This document shows positions 51,159 to 59,236 of a DNA stretch of 64,000 bases, piece by piece. The translations under genes were made by a program, and so were the position numbers. The notes beneath the pieces were generated by a model, which was given only the letters and a program-made list of their open reading frames with translations, was not told the DNA's origin and ran no database searches. The stretch covers positions 1-64,000 of the forward strand of contig NZ_WIAX01000018.1 of NCBI RefSeq assembly GCF_009467795.1, read 5' to 3'. Within the stretch, counting starts at the first letter, position 1. Every line of letters starts with the position of its first letter. The DNA is from Nesterenkonia halophila (lineage in GTDB: Bacteria; Actinomycetota; Actinomycetes; Actinomycetales; Micrococcaceae).

Positions 51159-51274
51159 CCGCTCCACACCGGGCACGGCATCGATGAACGCTGCCCCTGC
51201 CACGCAGCCGGTCGCCCCCCCCACGAAGGACACGCCGGAATCACACGGAATCGCCGAATGCGGCAACGCGACGG

Positions 51275-52939
51275 TCACACGTCGGCCAGAAGATCCCCTG
51301 ACTGTTCATGGCCGTCCAGCGCAGACCGTGCATCGATGATCATCAGCGCGACGTGGAGGGAGGCGCGGGACTCGCCGTCTTCCAGGGAGACGCCCAGCGT
51401 CTCGACGATCCGTCTCAGGTGTGCATAGAGAGCGGGCCGGCTCATGTGCAGGCGCTGGGCGACAGCCGTCTTGTTGCCCCCGCACTCCAGGTAGGCGCGG
51501 AGCACATCGACCGACCGCCCTTCACGACGAATATCGTCCAACAGCAGCGGGCCCAGCTCAGCCTCCGCGAAACGTTGGACTCTGGGATCGTCGCGAATCA
51601 GCGAGGACAGCCCGCGCAGGCGCAGTCCGGAGAAGGAGAAGCAGACGTGATCGGGCGCTCTCAGAGCGGCGGCCGCAGCGGCGGCCTGAGCAGAGACCCG
51701 AGTCGCCAGAACCGCTCGGAAGACATCCTCGGAGGGGTCGGCGAACCCGGCCACCAAGCCATCGAGACCTGTGGTGCGGCTCAGCTGGGTCCGCATAGCC
51801 TGCCCCAGCCTCTCCAACACGGAGCCCGGCACCTCCTGCCCGTGCTGGAGGGCCAGGACCAGGTCCACGCGCGCTTCCCTGCCGAGCGACACCAGGCCTG
51901 TGTGGCCCTGCGACCGGACGGTCGCGGCCAGCACGTCGCGCATCCGGTGCTGCAGGCTCAGGCCGCCGTCGGGCTCCGGGTCGATGCCTCGCCGCTCTCT
52001 GTTCAGGCCGCTTGGCACCACTGCTGTGACTGCCACGTACTGATCAGCACGTGCCATACCCAGTGCGACGGCGCGCGCCTCTATCTCCCCGGATGTCAGT
52101 CGACCCTCGAGCACATCGTCGAAGAGGTCCCGGTGCGCCCGGTGCTCCAGTTCCTGCCCGCCATACTCCTGCATGCGCTGCAGGTGCAGGGCCTGGGCGG
52201 CACGGCCGAGGACCATCTCGACTCGCGCGGACGGCAGCTCCGCATCCACCGCGACCAGGCGTGCCCACGGCTCCTCCACCGGCCCGACGTCGACGGACGC
52301 CCAACTGCTGCGACCGTCCCCGTCCTGCTCCCGCGCCGTGGCGTCCCAGCCCTTCAGGAGATCATCGAGCGGCCGACCGGCACCTGCGACGGCGACAGCC
52401 CGGTGCATCGGGTCCTCGAGCACCACCGGCGCCCCGAGCAGCTCGGCAGAGGTGGCGACGATGCCCCGCGGGGGCTCGCGGTGCATGGCCAGATCGGTGA
52501 AGGTCTCGTAGACCCGGCGGGCGAACTGGACTTCCTCGTACTGCTGGGCGACGAGCCGGCGATGCACCTGCTCGGTGATCTCGACGAAGCGCACCTCGCG
52601 GCGCAGCGCCACCAGCGTCAGCCCCAGGGAACGGGCCAGCTCCGGCACCCCGTCCGGCATCACGTCACGCCGATCCCCTCCTTCGGGCACCGGACGCTCG
52701 ACGAGCACTCCGACCGCTCCGGCTTCGGCGAGGCCGCGCAGGTGGCGTGCGGCGTCGCGGCGCAGCGCCACGCCGGTGGTGAGGACCAGCTCGCCGCCGC
52801 GCAACAGATGGGTCACGTCCTCGATGTCGATGCTGTGGACCCAACGCACCGCACGTTCCACCCCCTCATCGCTGAGCACCAGCGGATCGCCCGCCTGCAC
52901 GACATCCAGGTCCAGAATCTCTGACACGGTGACAGTCAT
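51275..52939 (-). CDS. PucR-family transcriptional regulator
   Basis: A 554-residue regulator. The N-terminal PucR-like domain (about 10-130) senses a ligand and the C-terminal PucR helix-turn-helix (about 475-535) includes LECGGNKTAVAQRLHMSRPALYAHLRRI. The family controls purine, ureide and amino acid breakdown. ATG 52939 is chosen because TACACT lies six bases before it, within a palindrome; the upstream ATG at 52972 would ignore this. It is divergent from mmsA and convergent with nothing; the catabolic operon lies downstream in the same direction. It likely controls both. Confidence 0.88.
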   Translation of the reverse strand: MTVTVSEILDLDVVQAGDPLVLSDEGVERAVRWVHSIDIEDVTHLLRGGELVLTTGVALRRDAARHLRGLAEAGAVGVLVERPVPEGGDRRDVMPDGVPELARSLGLTLVALRREVRFVEITEQVHRRLVAQQYEEVQFARRVYETFTDLAMHREPPRGIVATSAELLGAPVVLEDPMHRAVAVAGAGRPLDDLLKGWDATAREQDGDGRSSWASVDVGPVEEPWARLVAVDAELPSARVEMVLGRAAQALHLQRMQEYGGQELEHRAHRDLFDDVLEGRLTSGEIEARAVALGMARADQYVAVTAVVPSGLNRERRGIDPEPDGGLSLQHRMRDVLAATVRSQGHTGLVSLGREARVDLVLALQHGQEVPGSVLERLGQAMRTQLSRTTGLDGLVAGFADPSEDVFRAVLATRVSAQAAAAAAALRAPDHVCFSFSGLRLRGLSSLIRDDPRVQRFAEAELGPLLLDDIRREGRSVDVLRAYLECGGNKTAVAQRLHMSRPALYAHLRRIVETLGVSLEDGESRASLHVALMIIDARSALDGHEQSGDLLADV

Positions 52940-52963
52940 TGACACAGTGTAAATCTGTGTCAA
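52939..52963. promoter_or_regulatory. Palindromic operator over the PucR -10 and start codon
   Basis: TTGACACAG (52939-52947), seven bases, then CTGTGTCAA (52955-52963): perfect 9-bp arms. On the minus strand it contains TACACT ending six bases before the ATG, so bound protein would block the pucR promoter. It also lies about 120 bases upstream of mmsA. Confidence 0.65.
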
Positions 52964-53083
52964 CAAGCTCATACAGGATGCGGTCGGTCACATGGCGAGG
53001 ATCCTGGAACGCTGGACGGAGAACCGCACGGGAGGCCCCACGACGGGTCCCGGCACGGCCCCCAGTCACGAGGAGCAGAGCGC

Positions 53084-54577
53084 ATGCCCACCCCTGTCAC
53101 CCACTGGCGCGCCGGCGAGGCCTTCTCCGGCCGGTCCGCCCGCACCGCCGAGGTCACCGACCCGGCCACCGGCGAGGCCACCGCCGAGGTCTCCCTCGCC
53201 GACGTCGACGACGCCGGCGCAGTCATCGAGGCCGCCCGCGAAGCATTCCCCGCCTGGCGCGACACCTCGCTGACCCGCCGCACGACGGTGCTCTTCGCCT
53301 TCCGGGAGCTTCTCAACGCCCGCAAGTCCGAGCTGGCCGAGATCATCAGCCGCGAGCACGGCAAGACCGTCTCCGACGCCCTCGGCGAGGTGGGCCGCGG
53401 CCAGGAGGTCGTGGAGTTCGCCTGCGGCATCGCTCACCTGCTCAAGGGCGGACACACCGAGAACGCCTCGACGAAGATCGACGCCTACTCGATCCACCAG
53501 CCGCTGGGCCCGGTGGGCATCATCAGTCCCTTCAACTTCCCGGCCATGGTCCCGATGTGGTTCTTCCCGATCGCCATCGCCGCGGGGAACACCGTGGTGC
53601 TCAAGCCCTCCGAGAAGGACCCTTCGGCGTCGCTGTGGATGGCCGAGCTGTGGAAGGAGGCGGGTCTGCCCGACGGCGTGTTCAATGTGCTGCAGGGCGA
53701 CAAGACCGCCGTCGACGAGCTGCTGACCCATGAGGCGATCAAGGCCGTCAGCTTCGTCGGCTCCACGCCCATCGCCGAGTACGTGTACCGCACCGGCACC
53801 GAGGCCGGGAAGCGTGTGCAGGCCCTCGGCGGGGCGAAGAACCACGCGATCGTGCTGCCCGACGCCGACCTGGACCTGGCCGCCGACGCGATGACCTCGG
53901 CAGGCTTCGGCTCGGCCGGCGAGCGGTGCATGGCCATCTCCGCCTGCGTGGCGGTCGGCGACGCCGCCGACGAGCTGGTGACCAAGATCGCCGAGCGCAC
54001 CCGTGGCATCACCATCGGTCGCGGCACCGACGAGCCCGGGATGGGTCCGCTGGTGACGAAGGAGCACCGCGACAAGGTCGCCGCCTACGTCGACGCCGGA
54101 GAGCGCGACGGCGCGCACCTGGTCGTCGACGGGCGCGGGCGCTCCGCAGAGGGCATGGAGCACGGCTACTGGCTGGGGCCGACGCTCTTCGATCACGTCG
54201 GCGAGGAGATGAGCATCTACACCGACGAGATCTTCGGCCCCGTGCTCTCGGTGCTGCGCGTGGAGAGCTACGACGAGGCCCTGGAGCTGATCAACCGGAA
54301 CAAGTACGGCAACGGCACGGCGATCTTCACCAACGACGGCGGCGCGGCCCGGCGGTTCCAGAACGAGGTCGAGGTCGGCATGGTCGGCATCAACGTGCCG
54401 ATCCCGGTGCCGATGGCCTATTACAGCTTCGGCGGGTGGAAGGCCTCGCTCTTCGGCGACTCCCACGCCCACGGCGCCGACGGCGTGCACTTCTACACCC
54501 GCACCAAGGCCGTCACCAGCCGCTGGCTGGACCCCAGTCACGGCGGCCTGCAGCTCGGCTTCCCGCAGAACGGCTGA
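53084..54577 (+). CDS. mmsA: Methylmalonate-/malonate-semialdehyde dehydrogenase (CoA-acylating)
   Basis: A 497-residue aldehyde dehydrogenase. The NAD-binding and catalytic segments fit the MmsA group: SPFNFPAMVPMWFFPIAIA, SFVGSTPIAEY and the catalytic Cys in GSAGERCMAIS. The usual general-base Glu of other ALDHs is replaced by Asn in LGGAKNHAIVLPD, as in MmsA. It turns malonate semialdehyde into acetyl-CoA. The next gene, an aminotransferase, would provide that aldehyde from beta-alanine. Confidence 0.93.
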   Translation: MPTPVTHWRAGEAFSGRSARTAEVTDPATGEATAEVSLADVDDAGAVIEAAREAFPAWRDTSLTRRTTVLFAFRELLNARKSELAEIISREHGKTVSDALGEVGRGQEVVEFACGIAHLLKGGHTENASTKIDAYSIHQPLGPVGIISPFNFPAMVPMWFFPIAIAAGNTVVLKPSEKDPSASLWMAELWKEAGLPDGVFNVLQGDKTAVDELLTHEAIKAVSFVGSTPIAEYVYRTGTEAGKRVQALGGAKNHAIVLPDADLDLAADAMTSAGFGSAGERCMAISACVAVGDAADELVTKIAERTRGITIGRGTDEPGMGPLVTKEHRDKVAAYVDAGERDGAHLVVDGRGRSAEGMEHGYWLGPTLFDHVGEEMSIYTDEIFGPVLSVLRVESYDEALELINRNKYGNGTAIFTNDGGAARRFQNEVEVGMVGINVPIPVPMAYYSFGGWKASLFGDSHAHGADGVHFYTRTKAVTSRWLDPSHGGLQLGFPQNG

Positions 54578-54654
54578 CCGGCCCCGACCCGAGCACCTGA
54601 TCCGCGCGGGATCCGCACGAGATCCGCAACGGACGATCAGCGAAGGAGATCATC

Positions 54655-56055
54655 ATGACCACCGAGACCTCAGCCCGTCGCGGAGCCGAAGACCTCGGCC
54701 CGACCCGCGAGTTCTCCGCCGAGGCCGTAGAAGCGGGCCGGCACGCCTATGAACTGGACCGTCGTCATGTGTTCCATTCGTGGTCCGCGCAGGGCTCGCT
54801 GGACCCGATGACCATCCTGGCCACCGAGGGCAGCTGGATCTGGGACGGCGAAGGCCGGCGCCTGCTGGACTTCTCCTCCCAGCTGGTCAACACCAACATC
54901 GGCCACCAGCATCCGTCGGTGGTCGAGGCGATCCGGCGGCAGGCCGCCGACATCTGCACCGTCGCACCGCAGCATGTGAACCCGGCCCGGTCGCGGGCCG
55001 CCGAGCTGATCGCCGAGCACACGCCCGGCGACCTGGATCGCATCTTCTTCACCAACGGCGGGGCCGACGCGAATGAGCACGCGGTGCGCATGGCCCGACT
55101 GCACACCGGACGATACAAGGTGCTCAGCCGGTATCGCTCGTACCACGGCGGCACCGACACCGCGGTCAACCTGACCGGCGACCCTCGGCGCTGGCCGAAC
55201 GACTACGGCGACTCCGGAGTGGTGCACTTCTTCGGCCCCTTCCTCTACCGGTCACGCTTCCACGCGACCACTGAGGAGGAGGAATCCCAGCGCGCGCTGG
55301 AGCACCTCGAGGAGACCGTCCGGCTCGAGGGTCCGGAGAACATCGCCGCGCTGGTGCTCGAATCCATCCCCGGCACCTCCGGGATCATGATCCCGCCGAC
55401 GAGTTACATGCGCGGCGTCCGCGAGCTCTGCGACCGCCACGGCATCGTGCTCATCGCCGACGAGGTCATGGCCGGCTTCGGCCGGTCCGGCCGCTGGTTC
55501 TCCGTCGAACACTTCGATGTCGTCCCGGACCTGCTGACCTTCGCCAAGGGCGTGAACTCCGGCTACGTGCCGCTCGGCGGCGTGGCGATCAGTCCGCACA
55601 TCGCCGAGACCTTCGACCAGCGCCCCTATCCCGGCGGACTGACCTATTCGGGACACCCGCTGGCCACGGCATCCGCGGTGGCGACCATCGAGGCCATGGA
55701 GTCCGAAGGCATCGTCGAGCACGCCGCCCGCCTCGGAGAGGAGACCATCGGCCCGCGGCTGCGTGAGATCGCCGAGCGCCACCCGTCGGTCGGAGAAGTC
55801 CGCGGGACGGGAGTGTTCTGGGCCGTCGAGCTGGTCAAGGACCCGGAGACGAAGGAGCCGCTGGCGCCCTACGGCGGCAGCAGCCCGGAGATGGCCCAGG
55901 TCATCGCGGCCTGCAAGGAGCGCGGCCTGCTGCCCTTCGCCAACTTCAACAGGATCCACGTCGTGCCGCCGTGCACCGTCTCGGAGGACGAGGCGCACGC
56001 CGGCCTCGACATCCTCGACGCCGCCCTCGACGTCGCCGATGCCGCCGTTCGCTGA
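54655..56055 (+). CDS. Class-III aminotransferase, probably beta-alanine:pyruvate type
   Basis: A 466-residue PLP enzyme. The PLP Lys is in LLTFAKGVNSGYVPLGG; LIADEVMAGFGRSGRW is the class-III cofactor segment; and FFTNGGADANEHAVRMAR binds phosphate. Omega-amino acid:pyruvate aminotransferases have this layout. It follows mmsA by 77 bases in the same direction, a pair known from beta-alanine and omega-amino acid degradation. The actual amino donor is inferred. Confidence 0.88.
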   Translation: MTTETSARRGAEDLGPTREFSAEAVEAGRHAYELDRRHVFHSWSAQGSLDPMTILATEGSWIWDGEGRRLLDFSSQLVNTNIGHQHPSVVEAIRRQAADICTVAPQHVNPARSRAAELIAEHTPGDLDRIFFTNGGADANEHAVRMARLHTGRYKVLSRYRSYHGGTDTAVNLTGDPRRWPNDYGDSGVVHFFGPFLYRSRFHATTEEEESQRALEHLEETVRLEGPENIAALVLESIPGTSGIMIPPTSYMRGVRELCDRHGIVLIADEVMAGFGRSGRWFSVEHFDVVPDLLTFAKGVNSGYVPLGGVAISPHIAETFDQRPYPGGLTYSGHPLATASAVATIEAMESEGIVEHAARLGEETIGPRLREIAERHPSVGEVRGTGVFWAVELVKDPETKEPLAPYGGSSPEMAQVIAACKERGLLPFANFNRIHVVPPCTVSEDEAHAGLDILDAALDVADAAVR

Positions 56056-56098
56056 TCTCCCACCGTTCGCAGCCCCTTCAGAGGCGGGGCGGGGGCGA

Positions 56099-56131
56099 CT
56101 CAGGGGCCGCTCAGGGACGGGTCAGGGGCGG
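56099..56131 (+). promoter_or_regulatory. Three CTCAGGG-like direct repeats with 11-bp period
   Basis: CTCAGGG at 56099 and 56110 and GTCAGGG at 56121 are spaced exactly 11 bases apart, the pattern of OmpR-family half-sites. They lie just upstream of the promoter at 56149-56177. The half-sites resemble the CCCAGG pairs upstream of elements A and B. Confidence 0.55.
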
Positions 56132-56148
56132 TTCCGGGTCCCGCACTG

Positions 56149-56177
56149 GTGACACCGCCGACGTCGCCCCGTAGGTT
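56149..56177 (+). promoter_or_regulatory. Promoter of the YtxH-like gene
   Basis: GTGACA (56149-56154), 17 bases, then TAGGTT (56172-56177). This is one of the best -35/-10 pairs in the window and leaves a leader of about 85 bases. Confidence 0.6.
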
Positions 56178-56267
56178 CGACAGCAGCGGCCCGGACCCGC
56201 CGGTCGCGGGCCGCGCTGCAGACCACACCGACCCGACGACGGTCGTGACGGAAGGATGGAACACATC

Positions 56268-56765
56268 ATGGGACTGTTCTCACTGGGCGTCGGCGTGGCC
56301 GTGGGCTACGTGCTCGGCTCGAAGAACGGCGGCGAGAGCCTGGAGAAGGCCCGCCGCACCGCCTCGGAGACTTGGAACGATCCGACGGTCCAGGAGCAGG
56401 TGAACCGCGCCTCCGACGTCGCCGCCCGCACGGCCCAGGATGTCGCCGCCGGCGCGCGGAAGGCCGCCGACGCCGCCGCCGAGGCGGTGCGCACCTCCGC
56501 CGACCGCGTGCGCGCGGCCGCTGACGCCGATCTCGCCGACGCCTCGCCGACGGCAGGATCCGACACCTCGGCGACCGATCCGGAGAGCGCGGGGTCCGGC
56601 GGCGAGGACCCCGGGGACCCGGACTCCTCGCCCACCACGACGGCCGCCGGCGCCGAGGGCAGCGGCGACGTCGTCTCCGACCCCGGGCTCGCCACCGAGG
56701 AGACCGGCAGCGACTGGGCCGACGAGGGCGGCCACCCCGCCGAACGCGGCGGCTCCCCGGCCTGA
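56268..56765 (+). CDS. YtxH-like protein
   Basis: A 165-residue protein. The glycine-rich start MGLFSLGVGVAVGYVLGSKNGGESL is typical of YtxH-type general stress proteins and anchors or inserts in the membrane. The rest is a helical Ala/Glu-rich region and a long acidic disordered tail. ATG 56268 is preferred over 56256, because AGGATGGA then sits at normal spacing. Three 11-bp repeats and a good promoter precede it. It lies 37 bases before the first ATP-grasp gene, which has its own leaderless hexamer. Confidence 0.7.
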   Translation: MGLFSLGVGVAVGYVLGSKNGGESLEKARRTASETWNDPTVQEQVNRASDVAARTAQDVAAGARKAADAAAEAVRTSADRVRAAADADLADASPTAGSDTSATDPESAGSGGEDPGDPDSSPTTTAAGAEGSGDVVSDPGLATEETGSDWADEGGHPAERGGSPA

Positions 56766-56789
56766 CGGCGACCGCCCCGGCCCGGGCGC

Positions 56790-56803
56790 TATCCTGGGGC
56801 GCA
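56790..56803 (+). promoter_or_regulatory. Leaderless promoter of the first ATP-grasp gene
   Basis: TATCCT (56790-56795) ends seven bases before ATG 56803. Confidence 0.55.
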
Positions 56804-58002
56804 TGGCCAGTACCACGCCCCCAGCCCGCGACGCCGCCGCCGTCGACCCCGCCGCGGAGTCCGCCGCAGAGTCCGGTGCAGCGTCCGGTGCAGTGTCCGG
56901 CGCCTCCGCCGATTCGCCGGACGAGCCGGACGAGGCGGCCTCCGCGCCGTCCCGCGACGAGAGCGAGCATGCCGTCGAACAGTTCATCGCCGACCGGCTG
57001 GCCGGCGAGGCCGGGGCCGTCTCCTCGGTGCCGCGCCCGGCGACCGACGACGAGCTGATCCGCGCGGCGCTGAGCCGCCGCGGTGTGCGCACCGAGGAGG
57101 TCGACGGCCAGCAGGTCCTGCTGCTCGGCGGCATCGTCGTCGGCGGGCTGCGCGACGGCGTCACCACGCTGGTCGGCGCCCATGCCCGCCGCGTCGGCGA
57201 CAACGCCTGGCTGACCAAGCGGCACCTGCGGGTCCGCGACGTGCCGGTGCCCGCCGGGCGGATGCACGGCCCGGACGCGCTGGACGCCGCCTGCGCGCAG
57301 CTCGCCGAACTCGACGGCCCCGCGACGCTCAAACCCGTCGCCGGCCACCCCGGCGCCGGGATCACCACCGGCCTCGCCACCGAGGAGCAGCTGCGCGCCG
57401 CCTGGCGGCCGGCGCTCCAGGCGCGCCGCCGCGGCCCCGGAGCCAATCTCAACCTGCTGCTCGAGACCCACCATGCCGGGCTGGACCTGCGCGCCTTCGT
57501 CGTCGGCGACCGGGTCGTCTCGGCGATCGTCCGGGTGCCGCTGCACCTCGTCGGCGACGGCGCCTCGACAGTGCGCGAGCTGCTCGAGCTGCAGACCGAC
57601 CGACGCCGCGGCCACGCGATCCTCGCCCCGCGCACGCCCCATCTGGACGACGCCGCGCTGGAGGCCGCCGGTCTGCGCCCCGACGCCGTGCCGGAGGCCG
57701 GCGAGGTGCGGATCCTGGCCGCGACCGCCGGCCTGGACGCCGGCGGACTGCCCGTCGACGTCACGGACGAGCTCGCCGACGAGCTCGCCGAGGTGGCCGC
57801 CGACGCCGTCGGCGCGATGCCCGGCCTCGGCGCCGGGGCCGCGGATCTGGTGGCTCCGCGGCTGGACTCGGCCGACGGCGCGGTGGTGGTCGACGTCGAG
57901 CCGACCGCCTCGCTCCTCCCCCACCATCTCCCCGCCGTCGGCACCGGTCGCGATGTGGCCGGTGCGCTGGCGGACATGCTCCTGATCCGGGCCTCCCGGT
58001 GA
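56803..58002 (+). CDS. Stand-alone ATP-grasp protein, cyanophycin-synthetase-like (copy 1)
   Basis: A 399-residue protein. After an acidic low-complexity start (1-65) it resembles the N-terminal plus ATP-grasp part of cyanophycin synthetase: HARRVGDNAWLTKRHLRVRDVPVP, ATLKPVAGHPGAGIT, HHAGLDLRAFVVGDRVVSAIVRVPLHLVGDG, then GGLPVDVTDEL. The Mur-ligase half of cyanophycin synthetase is absent. Family metal ligands usually end in Glu/Asp-x-Asn; here the matching site reads VDVEPTAS, with Glu for Asn, so activity may be changed or lost. It is paired with a second copy 16 bases downstream. It may join amino acids or act on a peptide; no substrate is known. Confidence 0.78.
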   Translation: MASTTPPARDAAAVDPAAESAAESGAASGAVSGASADSPDEPDEAASAPSRDESEHAVEQFIADRLAGEAGAVSSVPRPATDDELIRAALSRRGVRTEEVDGQQVLLLGGIVVGGLRDGVTTLVGAHARRVGDNAWLTKRHLRVRDVPVPAGRMHGPDALDAACAQLAELDGPATLKPVAGHPGAGITTGLATEEQLRAAWRPALQARRRGPGANLNLLLETHHAGLDLRAFVVGDRVVSAIVRVPLHLVGDGASTVRELLELQTDRRRGHAILAPRTPHLDDAALEAAGLRPDAVPEAGEVRILAATAGLDAGGLPVDVTDELADELAEVAADAVGAMPGLGAGAADLVAPRLDSADGAVVVDVEPTASLLPHHLPAVGTGRDVAGALADMLLIRASR

Positions 58003-58005
58003 GGA

Positions 58006-58019
58006 TATCCTGACCCGCA
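58006..58019 (+). promoter_or_regulatory. Leaderless promoter of the second ATP-grasp gene
   Basis: TATCCT (58006-58011) ends seven bases before ATG 58019 and begins four bases after the upstream stop codon. The same hexamer and spacing are used at 56790, so the tandem genes share promoter design as well as protein. Confidence 0.55.
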
Positions 58020-59191
58020 TGGCCCCCTCCGAGTCCCCTCTCCCCGCCCCGCCGACGTCGGCGCCGCGCCCTGCGGAGCCCGCCGACCGGTCCGCGCCCG
58101 AGGAGCCGGAGACGCCCGGCACGCCGCCGAGCCGAGCCCCCGACGACGGCGGCGCGCTGGACAGCTTCCTCGCCGAGCACGTCACGCCGCGACGGGGCCT
58201 GATGAATCGCTGGACCGCGGTGAGCACGCACCGCGAGCTGCTCCAGGACGCCGCCCGGCGCCGCGGGATGACGGCCGAGCGGATCACCGACAACCACGTG
58301 GTCTTCTCGCTCTCCGGCATCGTCGTCGGCGGGATGGACTCCGCGGTGACCTCGCTGGTCAGCAATCACGCCCGCCGCGTGACCCGCTCCAAGCAGCTGA
58401 CCCGGCGCTATCTGGAGACCGCCGGCGTGCCGACGCCGCAGGGCCGGGGCATCAGCCCCACCCGGTTCAGCCGCGCGGTGAAGTATCTGAAGACGCTGGG
58501 CGGACCGGCGGCGGTCAAGCCCTCCACCGGACGCACCGGCCGCGGCATCACCGCCGACGTGCGCACCGAGCCGGAGCTGCGCCATGCCTGGCTGCAGGCG
58601 ATGCATGCCCGCTCGGCGACCTCGGGGTCGCAGTATCAGATGGTGGTGGAGGCGCATCACCCGGGGCTGGACCTGCGCTGCTTCGTCGTGGGCCGGCGGG
58701 TCGCCGCGGCCATCGTGCGGGTTCCGCTGCATGTAGTCGGCGACGGGTCCTCCACCGTCGGCGAGCTGGCCGCCGGCGAGATCTCCCGGCGCCGCGGGTG
58801 CGCCGCGCTGAGCTCGCACCAGCCTCAGATCACCGAGGCGTTCCTCGAGCCGGTCGGGCTGAGCCCGGACACTGTGGTCCCCGCCGGCGAGACCGCCCAG
58901 CTGACGCCGATCGCGGACCTCGCCGCAGGCGGCGGGATCGCCGTCGACGTCACCGACGCGCTCTCCGCGGACCTGACCAAGCTGGCCGCCGACGGACTCG
59001 CCGCCGTCCCGGGGCTCGACACGGCCGTGGTCGACCTGCTCGCACCGCGGCTGGACACGGGCGAGGACGCCGTCGTCCTCGACATCAATCCCTATGCCAG
59101 CATCATCCCATTCCGCTACCCGGCCTACGGCACTGCGCGCCCGGTCGACGACGAGATCATGGACCTGATGCTGCGCCGGGCCGCGCGCTGA
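58019..59191 (+). CDS. Stand-alone ATP-grasp protein, cyanophycin-synthetase-like (copy 2)
   Basis: A 390-residue paralogue of the preceding protein. Shared landmarks: a Pro/Glu/Ala-rich start (1-55), NHARRVTRSKQLTRRYLETAGVPTP, AAVKPSTGRTGRGIT (ATP-binding Lys and Gly loop), HHPGLDLRCFVVGRRVAAAIVRVPLHVVGDG, AVDVTDALS, and VLDINPYAS, where the Asp-x-Asn metal motif is intact. It is therefore the better candidate for a working ligase. No ligase substrate genes (for example cyanophycinase) are nearby. Confidence 0.8.
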   Translation: MAPSESPLPAPPTSAPRPAEPADRSAPEEPETPGTPPSRAPDDGGALDSFLAEHVTPRRGLMNRWTAVSTHRELLQDAARRRGMTAERITDNHVVFSLSGIVVGGMDSAVTSLVSNHARRVTRSKQLTRRYLETAGVPTPQGRGISPTRFSRAVKYLKTLGGPAAVKPSTGRTGRGITADVRTEPELRHAWLQAMHARSATSGSQYQMVVEAHHPGLDLRCFVVGRRVAAAIVRVPLHVVGDGSSTVGELAAGEISRRRGCAALSSHQPQITEAFLEPVGLSPDTVVPAGETAQLTPIADLAAGGGIAVDVTDALSADLTKLAADGLAAVPGLDTAVVDLLAPRLDTGEDAVVLDINPYASIIPFRYPAYGTARPVDDEIMDLMLRRAAR

Positions 59192-59236
59192 GCGGCCCCG
59201 GACGCGGCCCGACGCCGACCGACGTCGACCGGCCGC

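Noticed and set aside
52940-52972. ATG 52972 as the pucR start
   Set aside because: It would place the TACACT hexamer and the operator palindrome inside the coding region.
56256-56268. ATG 56256 as start of the YtxH-like gene
   Set aside because: The ribosome site would touch the start codon; ATG 56268 has proper spacing and begins the typical YtxH sequence.
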